Of a stretch of 8,460 bases of DNA, positions 1 to 5,893 are shown piece after piece. The notes beneath the pieces are model-generated. The model ran no database searches and was not told the DNA's origin. It saw only the letters and a list, made by a program, of their open reading frames with translations. The stretch covers positions 6,153-14,612 of the forward strand of contig CAJTPH010000039.1 of the NCBI GenBank assembly GCA_910578215.1, read 5' to 3'. Position 1 is the stretch's first letter; each line of letters begins with the position of its first letter. The DNA is from an uncultured Acetatifactor sp. GTDB lineage: Bacteria > Bacillota > Clostridia > Lachnospirales > Lachnospiraceae. The position numbers were made by a program, and so were the translations under genes.

Positions 1-255
1 TTGCCCGGTATCCCCGCACCAGCCCCAAAGGACACCCTTGATCAAACATACGCAATCAAATCCAAACGTATCCCCGGATGCCGCACGAATCATCGCCGTG
101 CGGTCCGCGCGCCGGTTATAAGAATGATTATTACAATAACGCTGCTTGTTAGCGGCATTCATGGGAGCGCCAAAACACCCCATAACATAAAGCGTCTTAT
201 AGTTGTCTGCAATGTCTTTTAAAGCTGCCGCCAGCTCCAAGTTCGTATTAACCAT
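1..255 (-). CDS. Phage endolysin, NlpC/P60-like cysteine peptidase (N-terminal part, cut by window edge)
   Basis: This open frame starts at ATG 255 and runs off the left edge after 85 codons without a stop, so only the N-terminus is present. A perfect AAAGGAGG ribosome binding site sits just upstream of the ATG, 16 bases after the holin stop. The visible peptide has no signal sequence, as expected for an endolysin that needs a holin to reach the wall. The motif GFDCVCLIKG (Asp67-Cys68) resembles the catalytic Cys-nucleophile motif of NlpC/P60 and related papain-like peptidoglycan hydrolases. A Tyr/Asn/His/Arg-rich stretch around residues 40-55 precedes it. I recognise the combination from Clostridia prophage lysins annotated as wall hydrolases. 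The catalytic His and any wall-binding domain would lie outside the window. Its place as last gene of the lysis cassette supports the call. Exact bond specificity cannot be read from this part. Confidence 0.72.
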   Translation of the reverse strand, partial: MVNTNLELAAALKDIADNYKTLYVMGCFGAPMNAANKQRYCNNHSYNRRADRTAMIRAASGDTFGFDCVCLIKGVLWGWCGDTGQ

Positions 256-271
256 AGTAACCTCCTTTTTG

Positions 272-580
272 CTATTTATTTGTATTCTTGATCTGTGCGA
301 TCGTCTGTCGCACCTTGTCATACCCAAGCGTTGCCCCCAGCCAGTTTGCCACGCCCATAAGCGCAAGATATACGCAGTTCAGGGCAGTAAACGGCACCTC
401 AAAGTTGATATAGTACATCGCGGTTGCGCCGCAGCCAACGAACACTGCCACGATTAAAACCAAAATATTGGACGCATATTTTACCCTCATTCCATCCAAA
501 AGCTTCTTTATTCCCTCTGTTAAAAGGGATGTTACCGCCGCGCAGGCAGTCAAAATAACCATAAACGCTGTTACTGTCAT
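272..580 (-). CDS. Holin-like membrane protein, three predicted membrane segments
   Basis: This is a 102-residue protein with hydrophobic segments at about residues 4-20, 36-58 and 64-85, separated by short polar linkers, and a short basic tail ending in KNTNK. Size, segment count and position immediately before the endolysin fit a class I-type phage holin, which would permeabilise the membrane and release the endolysin. The motif LGYDKV near residue 85 is one I associate with holin-like proteins of Clostridia prophages. The start chosen is ATG 580, which overlaps the upstream stop as ATGA and is preceded by GGAGAAAGGAA. A longer in-frame version starting at 631 would add a Gly/Lys-rich leader encoded inside the upstream gene and has no comparable ribosome binding site, so I reject it. 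Function is inferred from topology and context. Confidence 0.72.
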   Translation of the reverse strand: MTVTAFMVILTACAAVTSLLTEGIKKLLDGMRVKYASNILVLIVAVFVGCGATAMYYINFEVPFTALNCVYLALMGVANWLGATLGYDKVRQTIAQIKNTNK

Positions 581-888
581 AATTTTTCGTTCCTTTCTCC
601 CGCTTCCGCTGTTTTTTCCTCCTGCTCCCACTTGCGCTCTCTGCGTCTGTCCTTATTGGTGCGTATCCATCCACAGATACCGCACTCGCCTATTGTGGCC
701 GCTATGACTGCACAGGCGTATGTTTCCGGAATCATGCCCTGCTCCCGAAAGATACAAAGCATCTGCCAATTGAACCAAACAAAAAAGACACCGACAAGAA
801 TCAGTATCAGATTCAGGGTACCTATCTTACATATGACTTCCTTCATTTTTTTCAGTGGGTGGAATCCTTTCCTTTTATTATCCGACAT
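577..888 (-). CDS. Unrecognised small membrane protein of the lysis cassette
   Basis: This is a 103-residue protein that I do not recognise as a named family. It has a Lys-rich N-terminus (residues 5-21), a strong hydrophobic segment at about 24-46, a second one at about 55-75, and a very charged tail (76-103) rich in Arg, Glu and Lys. By the positive-inside rule both ends should face the cytoplasm. The second segment contains an acidic residue (Glu68) next to a CxxC pair (Cys69, Cys72). The start at ATG 888 has GGAGG five bases upstream, overlapping the XhlA-like gene's stop region. The stop overlaps the holin start as ATGA, so the two are probably translationally coupled. Lying between an XhlA-like protein and a holin, it may be a second holin, an antiholin or another lysis accessory; that is inference. 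Confidence 0.68.
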   Translation of the reverse strand: MSDNKRKGFHPLKKMKEVICKIGTLNLILILVGVFFVWFNWQMLCIFREQGMIPETYACAVIAATIGECGICGWIRTNKDRRRERKWEQEEKTAEAGERNEKL

Positions 889-896
889 GCTGCCTC

Positions 897-1205
897 CTAA
901 AACCCAGCCTGCTTAAACACGTAGCCGACGACGATGCCAATAATGGCAGTAATAAAATATCCTGTCACCTTGCGCCACATTTCACCGTCCCGGCCCTCCA
1001 GGACCTCCAGGCGCTTCCCCTGTTTCTCCTGTTCCTTGACCATGCTCTCCATGCTTGATGCCAGTTTTTCCACGGATGTTGTCAGAGCGCCGATTTGCCT
1101 CACGGTTTCCTCCAGTTCCTCAATCCGCCGGTTCTGGCGGTGGTTTTCATCGTCTTGACGCTTGGCAAATTCGTCATGCTCTGCCCTTGTAATTCCTCCA
1201 TCCAT
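897..1205 (-). CDS. XhlA-like haemolysin/holin-partner protein
   Basis: This 102-residue protein has the architecture of the XhlA family. A long charged helical region (about 8-72, rich in Glu, Gln and Arg, consistent with a coiled coil) is followed by one C-terminal membrane segment (about 79-97) and a very short tail. In B. subtilis PBSX, XhlA acts at the membrane with the holin XhlB and the amidase XlyA in cell lysis. The same arrangement is seen here, with a holin-like protein and a lysin downstream. ATG 1205 is supported by AAGGAGGA nine bases upstream. A terminator-like hairpin ends only about 25 bases before the start, so expression may depend on read-through from the tail genes. The gene stop at 897 lies 8 bases before the next start. 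Confidence 0.8.
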   Translation of the reverse strand: MDGGITRAEHDEFAKRQDDENHRQNRRIEELEETVRQIGALTTSVEKLASSMESMVKEQEKQGKRLEVLEGRDGEMWRKVTGYFITAIIGIVVGYVFKQAGF

Positions 1206-1231
1206 CCTTCTTGTTCCTCCTTTTTTCCATT

Positions 1232-1254
1232 AAAAAACTGGGCATTGCCCAGCT
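1232..1254 (-). terminator. Rho-independent terminator-like hairpin upstream of the lysis genes
   Basis: Read on the minus strand, CTGGGC-AAT-GCCCAG forms a perfect 6 bp GC-rich stem with a 3-base loop. It can be extended by one G-U and one A-U pair, and a run of six T follows at once. This is the classical intrinsic terminator shape, oriented with the operon. It lies only about 26 bases before the XhlA-like start, so it would cut tail transcription off from lysis unless read-through or attenuation occurs. Confidence 0.68.
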
Positions 1255-1266
1255 CTCAGTTACATA

Positions 1267-1299
1267 TTAAATCACTACAGGACTGTCGCGCGCCTTCAT
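1267..1299 (-). CDS. Candidate 10-codon micro-ORF / leader peptide
   Basis: ATG 1299 opens a 10-codon frame (MKARDSPVVI, stop TAA). A GGAGGAGG ribosome binding site lies at 1303-1310, with its first GGAGG six bases from the ATG. It sits between two terminator-like hairpins, and its stop is 12 bases before the second. The strong binding site is the main evidence; such a short frame could arise by chance. If translated, a terminating ribosome would cover the foot of the downstream hairpin, so a leader-peptide role is possible. In PBSX the corresponding slot holds the small xkdX gene, but I see no sequence resemblance. Confidence 0.3.
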   Translation of the reverse strand: MKARDSPVVI

Positions 1300-1330
1300 A
1301 TACCTCCTCCATCACATGCTCTACACAAAC

Positions 1331-1352
1331 AAAAAGACAGTTTTCTACTGCC
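1331..1352 (-). terminator. Terminator-like hairpin after the tail genes
   Basis: On the minus strand, GGCAGT-AGAAA-ACTGTC folds into a 6 bp stem (one G-U pair) with a 5-base loop, followed by TTTTTGTTTG. It lies about 65 bases after the stop of the 183-residue protein and is oriented with the operon. The stem is weaker than that of the second hairpin, and the T-run is broken by a G, so termination may be partial. Confidence 0.45.
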
Positions 1353-1415
1353 TTACATTGTCAAGAGTTTTATTTTTCTGTGCCACAATAATGATCCTTT
1401 TACTGCTGTTATTTT

Positions 1416-1967
1416 TTATGATACTGTCACATCGTACATACAAACGGATGCTGTTGTCTTCCAGTGCCCTTCCCATCCTTGACATTCGGCGTGGACGCGT
1501 ATTGTGATGCTGGGTCCTTCCACCGTGATATAACCGCTTTTTTCAGCCACATCCCATTCCTTGCTGTAGTATATTTCCGATCCGTTGACCCAAACTCCCA
1601 CAGCGCCATCGTGATCATCATGGGAAAAGGTTTCCCAATGAAGCGTAGCTTTCATACTGTTATAGGGGGCTTTGGGCCTGGCCACAAAGGTTATGTCGTC
1701 CGAGCCATGCTCTCCTTCTTTGATATACCATACGCTGGCAATAAACAAAGGCGCCCCGGCATGGTCTTCGCAGCCGGAAGTTTGTATACCTTCATTACCG
1801 CCCTGTATATCTATGTAATCCATAATCGCAGAATCAGGCGGGGTAACGCTTGCATTCTTTTCCCACACAGTAATCCCGTTTGCGACGACTCTTGTAATCT
1901 TTATGCCGTTAGCAATAATATAATCGCCGTTCGTCGGAATGGGAATGCCATTCACAATGATTGCCAT
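1416..1967 (-). CDS. Unrecognised tail-fibre-associated protein, probable tip or accessory
   Basis: This is a 183-residue protein. Its N-terminus is built of short Asn-Gly-Ile units (VNGIPI at 5, ANGIKI at 19, ANGITV at 29, then WEKN), a pattern I associate with small Firmicutes phage tail or baseplate proteins that carry an NG(I/V)TVWE motif. A proline-containing linker (about 39-46) leads to a C-terminal half rich in alternating hydrophobic, Gly, Trp and aromatic residues, consistent with a beta-sandwich. A fourth VNGSEI unit is at 127, and a His/Asp cluster (HDDHD) is at 116-120. ATG 1967 is preceded by TAAGGAGGA, whose TAA is the stop of the fibre gene, so the two are coupled. Position right after the fibre matches xkdW in PBSX or the fibre chaperone slot in P2, but it does not look like either. 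A receptor-binding or fibre-tip role is inference. Confidence 0.66.
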   Translation of the reverse strand: MAIIVNGIPIPTNGDYIIANGIKITRVVANGITVWEKNASVTPPDSAIMDYIDIQGGNEGIQTSGCEDHAGAPLFIASVWYIKEGEHGSDDITFVARPKAPYNSMKATLHWETFSHDDHDGAVGVWVNGSEIYYSKEWDVAEKSGYITVEGPSITIRVHAECQGWEGHWKTTASVCMYDVTVS

Positions 1968-1977
1968 AGGTTCCTCC

Positions 1978-3462
1978 TTAGAAATTTATGTATAAAGTAG
2001 TCCCTGAAATAGAACACTCAGGAATGGGCTTTGAATTGATTTTGCTTGTAAAAACATTGTCCCAGGGATGATCGGAAGTCCCCAGCCAGGTTTCTTTGTA
2101 TTCAGGATATCTGCTTCCGATTGCATATAAAGCCCCGTTAATATTTCCGTTCCCATCGTCTATATTTTCCACAATTACTCTTATATAGTCCGAAACGTCC
2201 GGGCAGATCTCAATTGCTCCGTTGCTGCTTTCCAAGTACAATCCATTGTCATCAATAGGAGATCTCACAGAGACCGTATTTATACTAGATGCCCAAACAT
2301 CACTATATCTTTTAGAAGAACTGCCAATTGAATAGCGCCTATTAATAGCCGGCTCCACATGTGTGGAATTAATTGTGCCGCGCATAGTCCCTCCAGCCAA
2401 AGATAAATAAGACGCGAGCATTGTTAAATCCACTTTGTGGGTCCAGGAATCTCTTTCCTCAGGCGTAGTATGTGCCGTATTATCTCTTACATGGCTGTCA
2501 AACTCCACGGCGCTGGCTTTTTTCCCTACAGCCTCATTTAAGGCTTCTACAACACTCTCATTGTCACTCATTGCCTGGGCAATTTCCCCTAAAGTATCAA
2601 GGGTAGATGGAGCACCGTTGATCAAATCGGCAATCTTTTGTAACGTATAAGCTGTCAATTGGGCATATTGCTCCTCTAAGGCCGCCTGCTGTGCTACAGA
2701 TACTGGCTTGTCCATGTCAGACGTATTATCAACATTCCCTAAACCAATCTGCTCTTTTGTCCCGTCATGAGGATTAAGCCTATCCTCAAGATGCGCAGAA
2801 AAATCTGTAATTGCTTTTGCCAACTGTCCAAACAGTTTCCGTTGTTCTCCACCAGACTGTAGCGGTTCCAGTTGTTCCGCGGGAAGGAAATTTACTGTTG
2901 TGCCTGACGCGTCCCCTCCTACGTCTAACTTTCGCTCCTGCAGTTCATTTTCTGCTGTTGCTGCACGTCTTACCTCCTCCTGCAGATCTTCTGCCAGTGC
3001 ATATATATCCGTTTTATAACTGATGGTTGGATTGAGCACATCTCCTATACTTATTGTCATTTTGTATATTACATTATATATTTGCTTAGACGAGTAATCT
3101 GGCATATAATCGGGGTTATCTACAATGGATACACAATATAGTATTTCTTCGTCCTCCCCCTTCTTACCTACATATATGCCGGCCTCTGTCATTGGATAGC
3201 CTTCTTCCAGATCCTTATTAGTAAGGTTAGCTTTCAGATTCACAAAACCTTCTTCAGATTTTCCAATGGAAGAAAACATTACCCTCTGGCGCTCCTCCTT
3301 CAGCCCTTCCATAGCCCGAATTTCTTCTATATTTTTTTCAGGGTCATAATATCCTGAGCCGACTGCCAAACACCGGAATTCCATGCTGCCATTTCCATTC
3401 ATCAGACCTTTTAGTATTTCAATTCCCTGGTTTGTTATGATAAAATTATTATATGCTGCCAT
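1978..3462 (-). CDS. Tail fibre protein with tail-collar N-terminus (DUF3751-type, gpH-like)
   Basis: This is a 494-residue fibre that would bind the baseplate by its N-terminus and the host surface by its C-terminus. Residues 1-155 look like the phage tail-collar fibre domain (DUF3751): an early NQGIEILKGL segment, an AVGSGYY motif, and the MTEAGIY motif near 91-97. Next comes a charged helical stretch (157-178). The fibre-typical motif NPHDGTKEQIGLGNVDNTSD follows at 230-249, then an LINGAPSTLDTLGEIAQAM segment near 280. Further repeats are AHTTPEERDSW at 330 and LAGGTMRGTI at 355. The C-terminal part has two related units, SIGSSSKRYSDVW (378) and WLGTSDHPWDNVF (459), separated by a beta-rich insert. 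No intramolecular chaperone domain is seen at the end. ATG 3462 is preceded by GGGAGGA, which overlaps the last codons of gpI. No gpG-type assembly chaperone follows. Confidence 0.85.
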   Translation of the reverse strand: MAAYNNFIITNQGIEILKGLMNGNGSMEFRCLAVGSGYYDPEKNIEEIRAMEGLKEERQRVMFSSIGKSEEGFVNLKANLTNKDLEEGYPMTEAGIYVGKKGEDEEILYCVSIVDNPDYMPDYSSKQIYNVIYKMTISIGDVLNPTISYKTDIYALAEDLQEEVRRAATAENELQERKLDVGGDASGTTVNFLPAEQLEPLQSGGEQRKLFGQLAKAITDFSAHLEDRLNPHDGTKEQIGLGNVDNTSDMDKPVSVAQQAALEEQYAQLTAYTLQKIADLINGAPSTLDTLGEIAQAMSDNESVVEALNEAVGKKASAVEFDSHVRDNTAHTTPEERDSWTHKVDLTMLASYLSLAGGTMRGTINSTHVEPAINRRYSIGSSSKRYSDVWASSINTVSVRSPIDDNGLYLESSNGAIEICPDVSDYIRVIVENIDDGNGNINGALYAIGSRYPEYKETWLGTSDHPWDNVFTSKINSKPIPECSISGTTLYINF

Positions 3463-3466
3463 AGCC

Positions 3467-4027
3467 TCATTCCTCCCATCCTATATTCGTGTAACTTTCG
3501 GCAATACATATGCCACAGGAATATAAACAAATTTCCAAAATCCTGTTAAATTCTATAGTATCCAAAAGTGAACGTGTATTTTTTACCCTTGCGATCATCT
3601 CCTGAAATTGCTTTATGCTCTCTGGATTCATTGGCGCATCCGTAAGGATTTTAAAGTAATAGGGCTGTCCCCCATACTGATACCATTCCTGTACTTTTCC
3701 TTTTCCAAAAACGGTGTTTATCATTTCCTCCACCGCTACCGATGTTCCAAGCTTCATGTGCCAATATTGTGAATTTGCTATAAGCTTTCGCTTTATATCC
3801 GGTGCAAGTGCGGATTCATAAAAAAGCGGTCGGATATCCGCTGCCACATAATCAAGGTATCCTTCATCCACAGAGTCTATGGCGCACCACACCTTTACCT
3901 TTTCCGCACATTCCAACAGCTTTTTAATCTGCCTGTCACACGCATACATAAAGGCCTTTGTCCGGGCATCTTTAATATTTGCCGGGGCTGACATGTATAA
4001 CCCTCCAATTTCCGAAAGGCTAATCAT
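3467..4027 (-). CDS. I: Baseplate/tail protein gpI-like (XkdU position)
   Basis: This 186-residue protein belongs by position and pattern to the P2 gpI tail-protein family, which joins the baseplate wedge with gpJ and connects to the fibre. The segment HMKLGTSVAVEEMINTVFG (90-108) matches the usual family pattern of His, Gly-Thr, Ala-Val and a terminal Val-Phe-Gly. The WYQYGGQPYYFKI segment (115-127) and the helix ending in KNTRSLLD (149-156) fit the family's C-terminal half. The start is ambiguous. ATG 4027 overlaps the gpJ stop by 8 bases and has GGAGGA seven bases upstream. ATG 3994 (residue 12) has its own GGAGGG six bases upstream. I favour 4027, because residues 2-20 resemble the conserved N-terminus that ends in N-(L/I)-K-D. 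An unusual C-terminal Cys group (Cys167, 171, 174) is present. Confidence 0.82.
   Translation of the reverse strand: MISLSEIGGLYMSAPANIKDARTKAFMYACDRQIKKLLECAEKVKVWCAIDSVDEGYLDYVAADIRPLFYESALAPDIKRKLIANSQYWHMKLGTSVAVEEMINTVFGKGKVQEWYQYGGQPYYFKILTDAPMNPESIKQFQEMIARVKNTRSLLDTIEFNRILEICLYSCGICIAESYTNIGWEE
3994..4006 (-). promoter_or_regulatory. Second ribosome binding site and start inside the gpI gene
   Basis: The minus strand reads GGAGGG-TTATAC-ATG at these positions, an almost ideal Shine-Dalgarno sequence and spacing in front of an in-frame ATG at codon 12 of gpI. The upstream start at 4027 also has an ideal site (GGAGGA at 4035-4040). Either the shorter protein is the true product or both forms are made. 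Confidence 0.45.
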
Positions 4028-5177
4028 TTTCTAATCCTCCATATGCCATTTTAACGGATGTTGCCGACGCTATCTGCGTATCTGCAATAACCCTGTATAA
4101 AGGCTGCCTAATTTCTACCCTTTTCACCCCGGTCGCCCTCAAAAACTCCACAAGCACATCCGTATTAATGTCCGCTCCAATATGCGTTTTCTGCCATACC
4201 ACATAGGCATCCCTTGCCTCCTCTGCCGCCGCCTGAATAGCTTCCACGTTTCCTTTGCTTCCCCGCCCTATGTAATAGGTAAAATCAAGTTCATATTCCA
4301 CCACGTCCGGGGCCGCAACCAACACCTTATCAGTAAGCGGCCGAATAGCTGATGTCCTTAAATAATCAGTCAAATCGGCAAGAAAAGCGTCTGATGGCAA
4401 TTGTCCATCCGTAAGAATAATCCGGATGTCCACTTCTGCATCCTCTGTCGCATTCACCTTTACATCTGCAATCGCCGCGGAATTGTATTGCCTGACCCAA
4501 TATATATAAGCATCCTCCGGGCCGGCAGTAGAATAGGACGATGGCGCAAGGAAAATTCTCTCACGGAATGCTGCATCGGTTTCCTCTCCGCTTCCGCCAT
4601 CTGATATGTTTATATTCTCTACGCTTTCCACATAGGGGATTTTATCTGCTAAAGCATTAATTTGCCCCGGAAAATAATGGTTGCCCACTGTTCCTGATTC
4701 CGAACAGGTTGATGGAACATCAACATAAAGCTGCCCTGCAGCAATTTCCGCATAATCATCTGTTGCAAAAAAGACATTATCTCCTGCGGTTGCCCGTTTC
4801 CCTTGCGGGATTGCCGTTACCTGTGCACGCGCTTGCGCAAGATGAAAGCGAAGCACTGTTACCGCCGGGCGTGAATCCTGTTTGAATGTTTTCTTCATCG
4901 CCCCAAGTTGCTTTAAATAATCCCCATATGCATATTTAAGGAAATTCATTTTAAAGCCCCTGTCAATGCATTGATATGCCTGAAACAGTTTATTAGCCAC
5001 TACATTTAATTTTATCCTGTCTTTATCCGCCGGATAAAGCGTCACAGCTTCCCCGGTTTCCTCTTTGTAAATTGCTTCATAGTCCGCAATCATTTCTTTT
5101 TTCATGCCCTCTATGTCCACGTCATCGATCGCGGATATATCCGGCAAATCATAAAGGTCCTGAATGTTAATCGCCAT
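4020..5177 (-). CDS. J: Baseplate wedge protein gpJ-like (Baseplate_J family, XkdT-like)
   Basis: This 385-residue protein is clearly of the Baseplate_J family (P2 gpJ, Mu gp47, PBSX XkdT), which builds the baseplate wedge and triggers sheath contraction. The hallmark block is at 193-220: DGGSGEETDAAFRERI followed by LAPSSYSTAGPEDAY. Next come the AAIADVKVNATEDAEVDIRI strand pair and the segment RPLTDKVLVAAPDVVEYELDFTYYI (279-303), typical of the family's C-terminal domain. The N-terminal 90 residues are the helical region that precedes the core. ATG 5177 lies within the end of the gpW-like gene (11-base overlap), with AAGGTGGTG upstream. The downstream end overlaps gpI by 8 bases, so W, J and I are translationally coupled. 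Length is slightly above P2 gpJ. Confidence 0.92.
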   Translation of the reverse strand: MAINIQDLYDLPDISAIDDVDIEGMKKEMIADYEAIYKEETGEAVTLYPADKDRIKLNVVANKLFQAYQCIDRGFKMNFLKYAYGDYLKQLGAMKKTFKQDSRPAVTVLRFHLAQARAQVTAIPQGKRATAGDNVFFATDDYAEIAAGQLYVDVPSTCSESGTVGNHYFPGQINALADKIPYVESVENINISDGGSGEETDAAFRERIFLAPSSYSTAGPEDAYIYWVRQYNSAAIADVKVNATEDAEVDIRIILTDGQLPSDAFLADLTDYLRTSAIRPLTDKVLVAAPDVVEYELDFTYYIGRGSKGNVEAIQAAAEEARDAYVVWQKTHIGADINTDVLVEFLRATGVKRVEIRQPLYRVIADTQIASATSVKMAYGGLEND

Positions 5178-5478
5178 TGTATGTAAGCACCACCTTTGGA
5201 ATTATTTTGCTTTCCCTACACTCAAAATCCACTTCCACAACTGACAGCCTGGGCTCATACATGTCTATCTGTTCTATTGCCTGTACGGTAAAAGCCCCCC
5301 TTGCTGCATAAGCAGGCCGCCCGATAATATCGCTTGATACAAGCCCCATCCCCCTATTCTGTGGGTTCGTACCCCGCAGTGTGGAAAGGATTGTAGCTGC
5401 GTTTTCAAGCAGTTTCTCCCGAAGTGCTATGTCCACCGGGGAATTAAGTTCAAATTTAACTTCACCTATTGCAATCAT
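5167..5478 (-). CDS. W: Baseplate protein gpW/gp25-like (XkdS position)
   Basis: This is a 103-residue protein of the GPW/gp25 family, the small wedge component that links the baseplate to the first sheath ring. It carries the family's signature EPRL at the expected place (MYEPRLSVVEVDFE), preceded by the helix AFTVQAIEQIDM. Its N-terminal part has the usual pattern of a small beta-strand and a helix (ALREKLLENAATILST), and the PQNRGMGL segment is typical. I choose ATG 5478 rather than the upstream TTG at 5505. The ATG has AGGGGGA at ideal spacing, whereas the TTG lies inside the gpU-like gene without a binding site. The gap after the gpU-like stop is 10 bases. Confidence 0.88.
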   Translation of the reverse strand: MIAIGEVKFELNSPVDIALREKLLENAATILSTLRGTNPQNRGMGLVSSDIIGRPAYAARGAFTVQAIEQIDMYEPRLSVVEVDFECRESKIIPKVVLTYNGD

Positions 5479-5483
5479 TTTTA

Positions 5484-5490
5484 TCCCCCT
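5484..5490 (-). promoter_or_regulatory. Ribosome binding site that fixes the gpW start
   Basis: AGGGGGA on the minus strand lies five bases before ATG 5478, and its first two bases belong to the TAG stop of the preceding gpU-like gene. This decides the start of the gpW-like gene against the longer TTG-initiated frame. Confidence 0.7.
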
Positions 5491-5878
5491 ATTCGTATTC
5501 TTCAAGCGTTATGGATGCGGATGCCTTTACCAGCTTCCCATCATTCATGATATGTCCCCATGCGGACGATAACGCCGTGACCCTCCACCTTCCACCAACC
5601 CTTTGTCCGCCTATCACAAGCGGACAAATTATACCGCTTTCCACATATCCTGTAAGCTTTTCAATCTCTTTCCGCGGATTTATGCCAAAATTTGCATCAA
5701 GGATAATTGTAAATGACACTTTTTCAGCATTTGCCCCCAAAAACTCCCATTCGGGCTTTTTCCCGTTGCGCTTGTGTTCACCCCAGCTTGATGATGCAGA
5801 AAGCTTGAAATCCCGGAAGCTAAGTATTTTTTTATCCGATGTCGAGAAAACCACATCCGCGAAATAACCAACTGCCAT
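5489..5878 (-). CDS. U: Tail protein gpU-like
   Basis: This 129-residue protein fits the P2 gpU family (tail terminator/minor tail protein). It has an N-terminal beta-strand pair, a basic polar loop (SSSWGEHKRNGKKPEWEFLG, about 29-48) that resembles the family's R-x-G-R-x-P-x-x-x-F-L-G pattern, a core of strands (KVSFTIILDA), a helix (PRKEIEKLTGYV), and a last strand pair with WRVTALSSAW and ASITLEEY. In P2 gpU the matching region also ends in a strand of the form IEFSLTLQR. ATG 5878 has GGGAG about nine bases upstream, and the gap after the gpV stop is 15 bases. Its place between V and W differs from P2, where U follows the tape measure gene T. Remote similarity makes the family call less certain than for J or W. 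Confidence 0.74.
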   Translation of the reverse strand: MAVGYFADVVFSTSDKKILSFRDFKLSASSSWGEHKRNGKKPEWEFLGANAEKVSFTIILDANFGINPRKEIEKLTGYVESGIICPLVIGGQRVGGRWRVTALSSAWGHIMNDGKLVKASASITLEEYE

Positions 5879-5893
5879 TTTCCCATACTCCCA

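Noticed and set aside
399..674. A 91-codon minus-strand frame overlapping the holin and the small membrane protein
   Set aside because: It is out of frame with two membrane-protein genes that have ATGA coupling and proper binding sites, and its product is a low-complexity charged sequence.
1265..1273. TGATTTAAT as an extended -10 promoter element before the lysis genes
   Set aside because: No -35 element lies at the proper distance (the region is GC-rich GCGCGC), and a transcript from here would still run into the hairpin at 1232-1254.
1255..1311. An 18-codon frame starting at ATG 1311 (MEEVYEGARQ...) overlapping the micro-ORF
   Set aside because: It has no ribosome binding site of its own; its first codons are the GGAGGAGG site of the other micro-ORF.
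1336..1364. TTGACA at 1359-1364 as a -35 box for a lysis promoter
   Set aside because: At 16-18 bases downstream no -10-like hexamer is present (ACTGTC or neighbouring). The motif overlaps a terminator-like hairpin.
1464..2000. A 178-codon plus-strand open frame opposite the 183-residue protein
   Set aside because: It lies fully antisense to a minus-strand gene with a strong ribosome binding site and family-like N-terminal motif. No other plus-strand gene exists in the window and the product has no recognisable pattern; it is a shadow frame.
1416..3462. Diversity-generating retroelement target in the fibre or tip gene
   Set aside because: No reverse transcriptase, template repeat or C-type lectin variable end is visible in the window.
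5167..5505. Longer gpW product beginning at TTG 5505
   Set aside because: The TTG lies in the gpU-like gene without a binding site, while ATG 5478 has AGGGGGA at good spacing and gives the normal family length.
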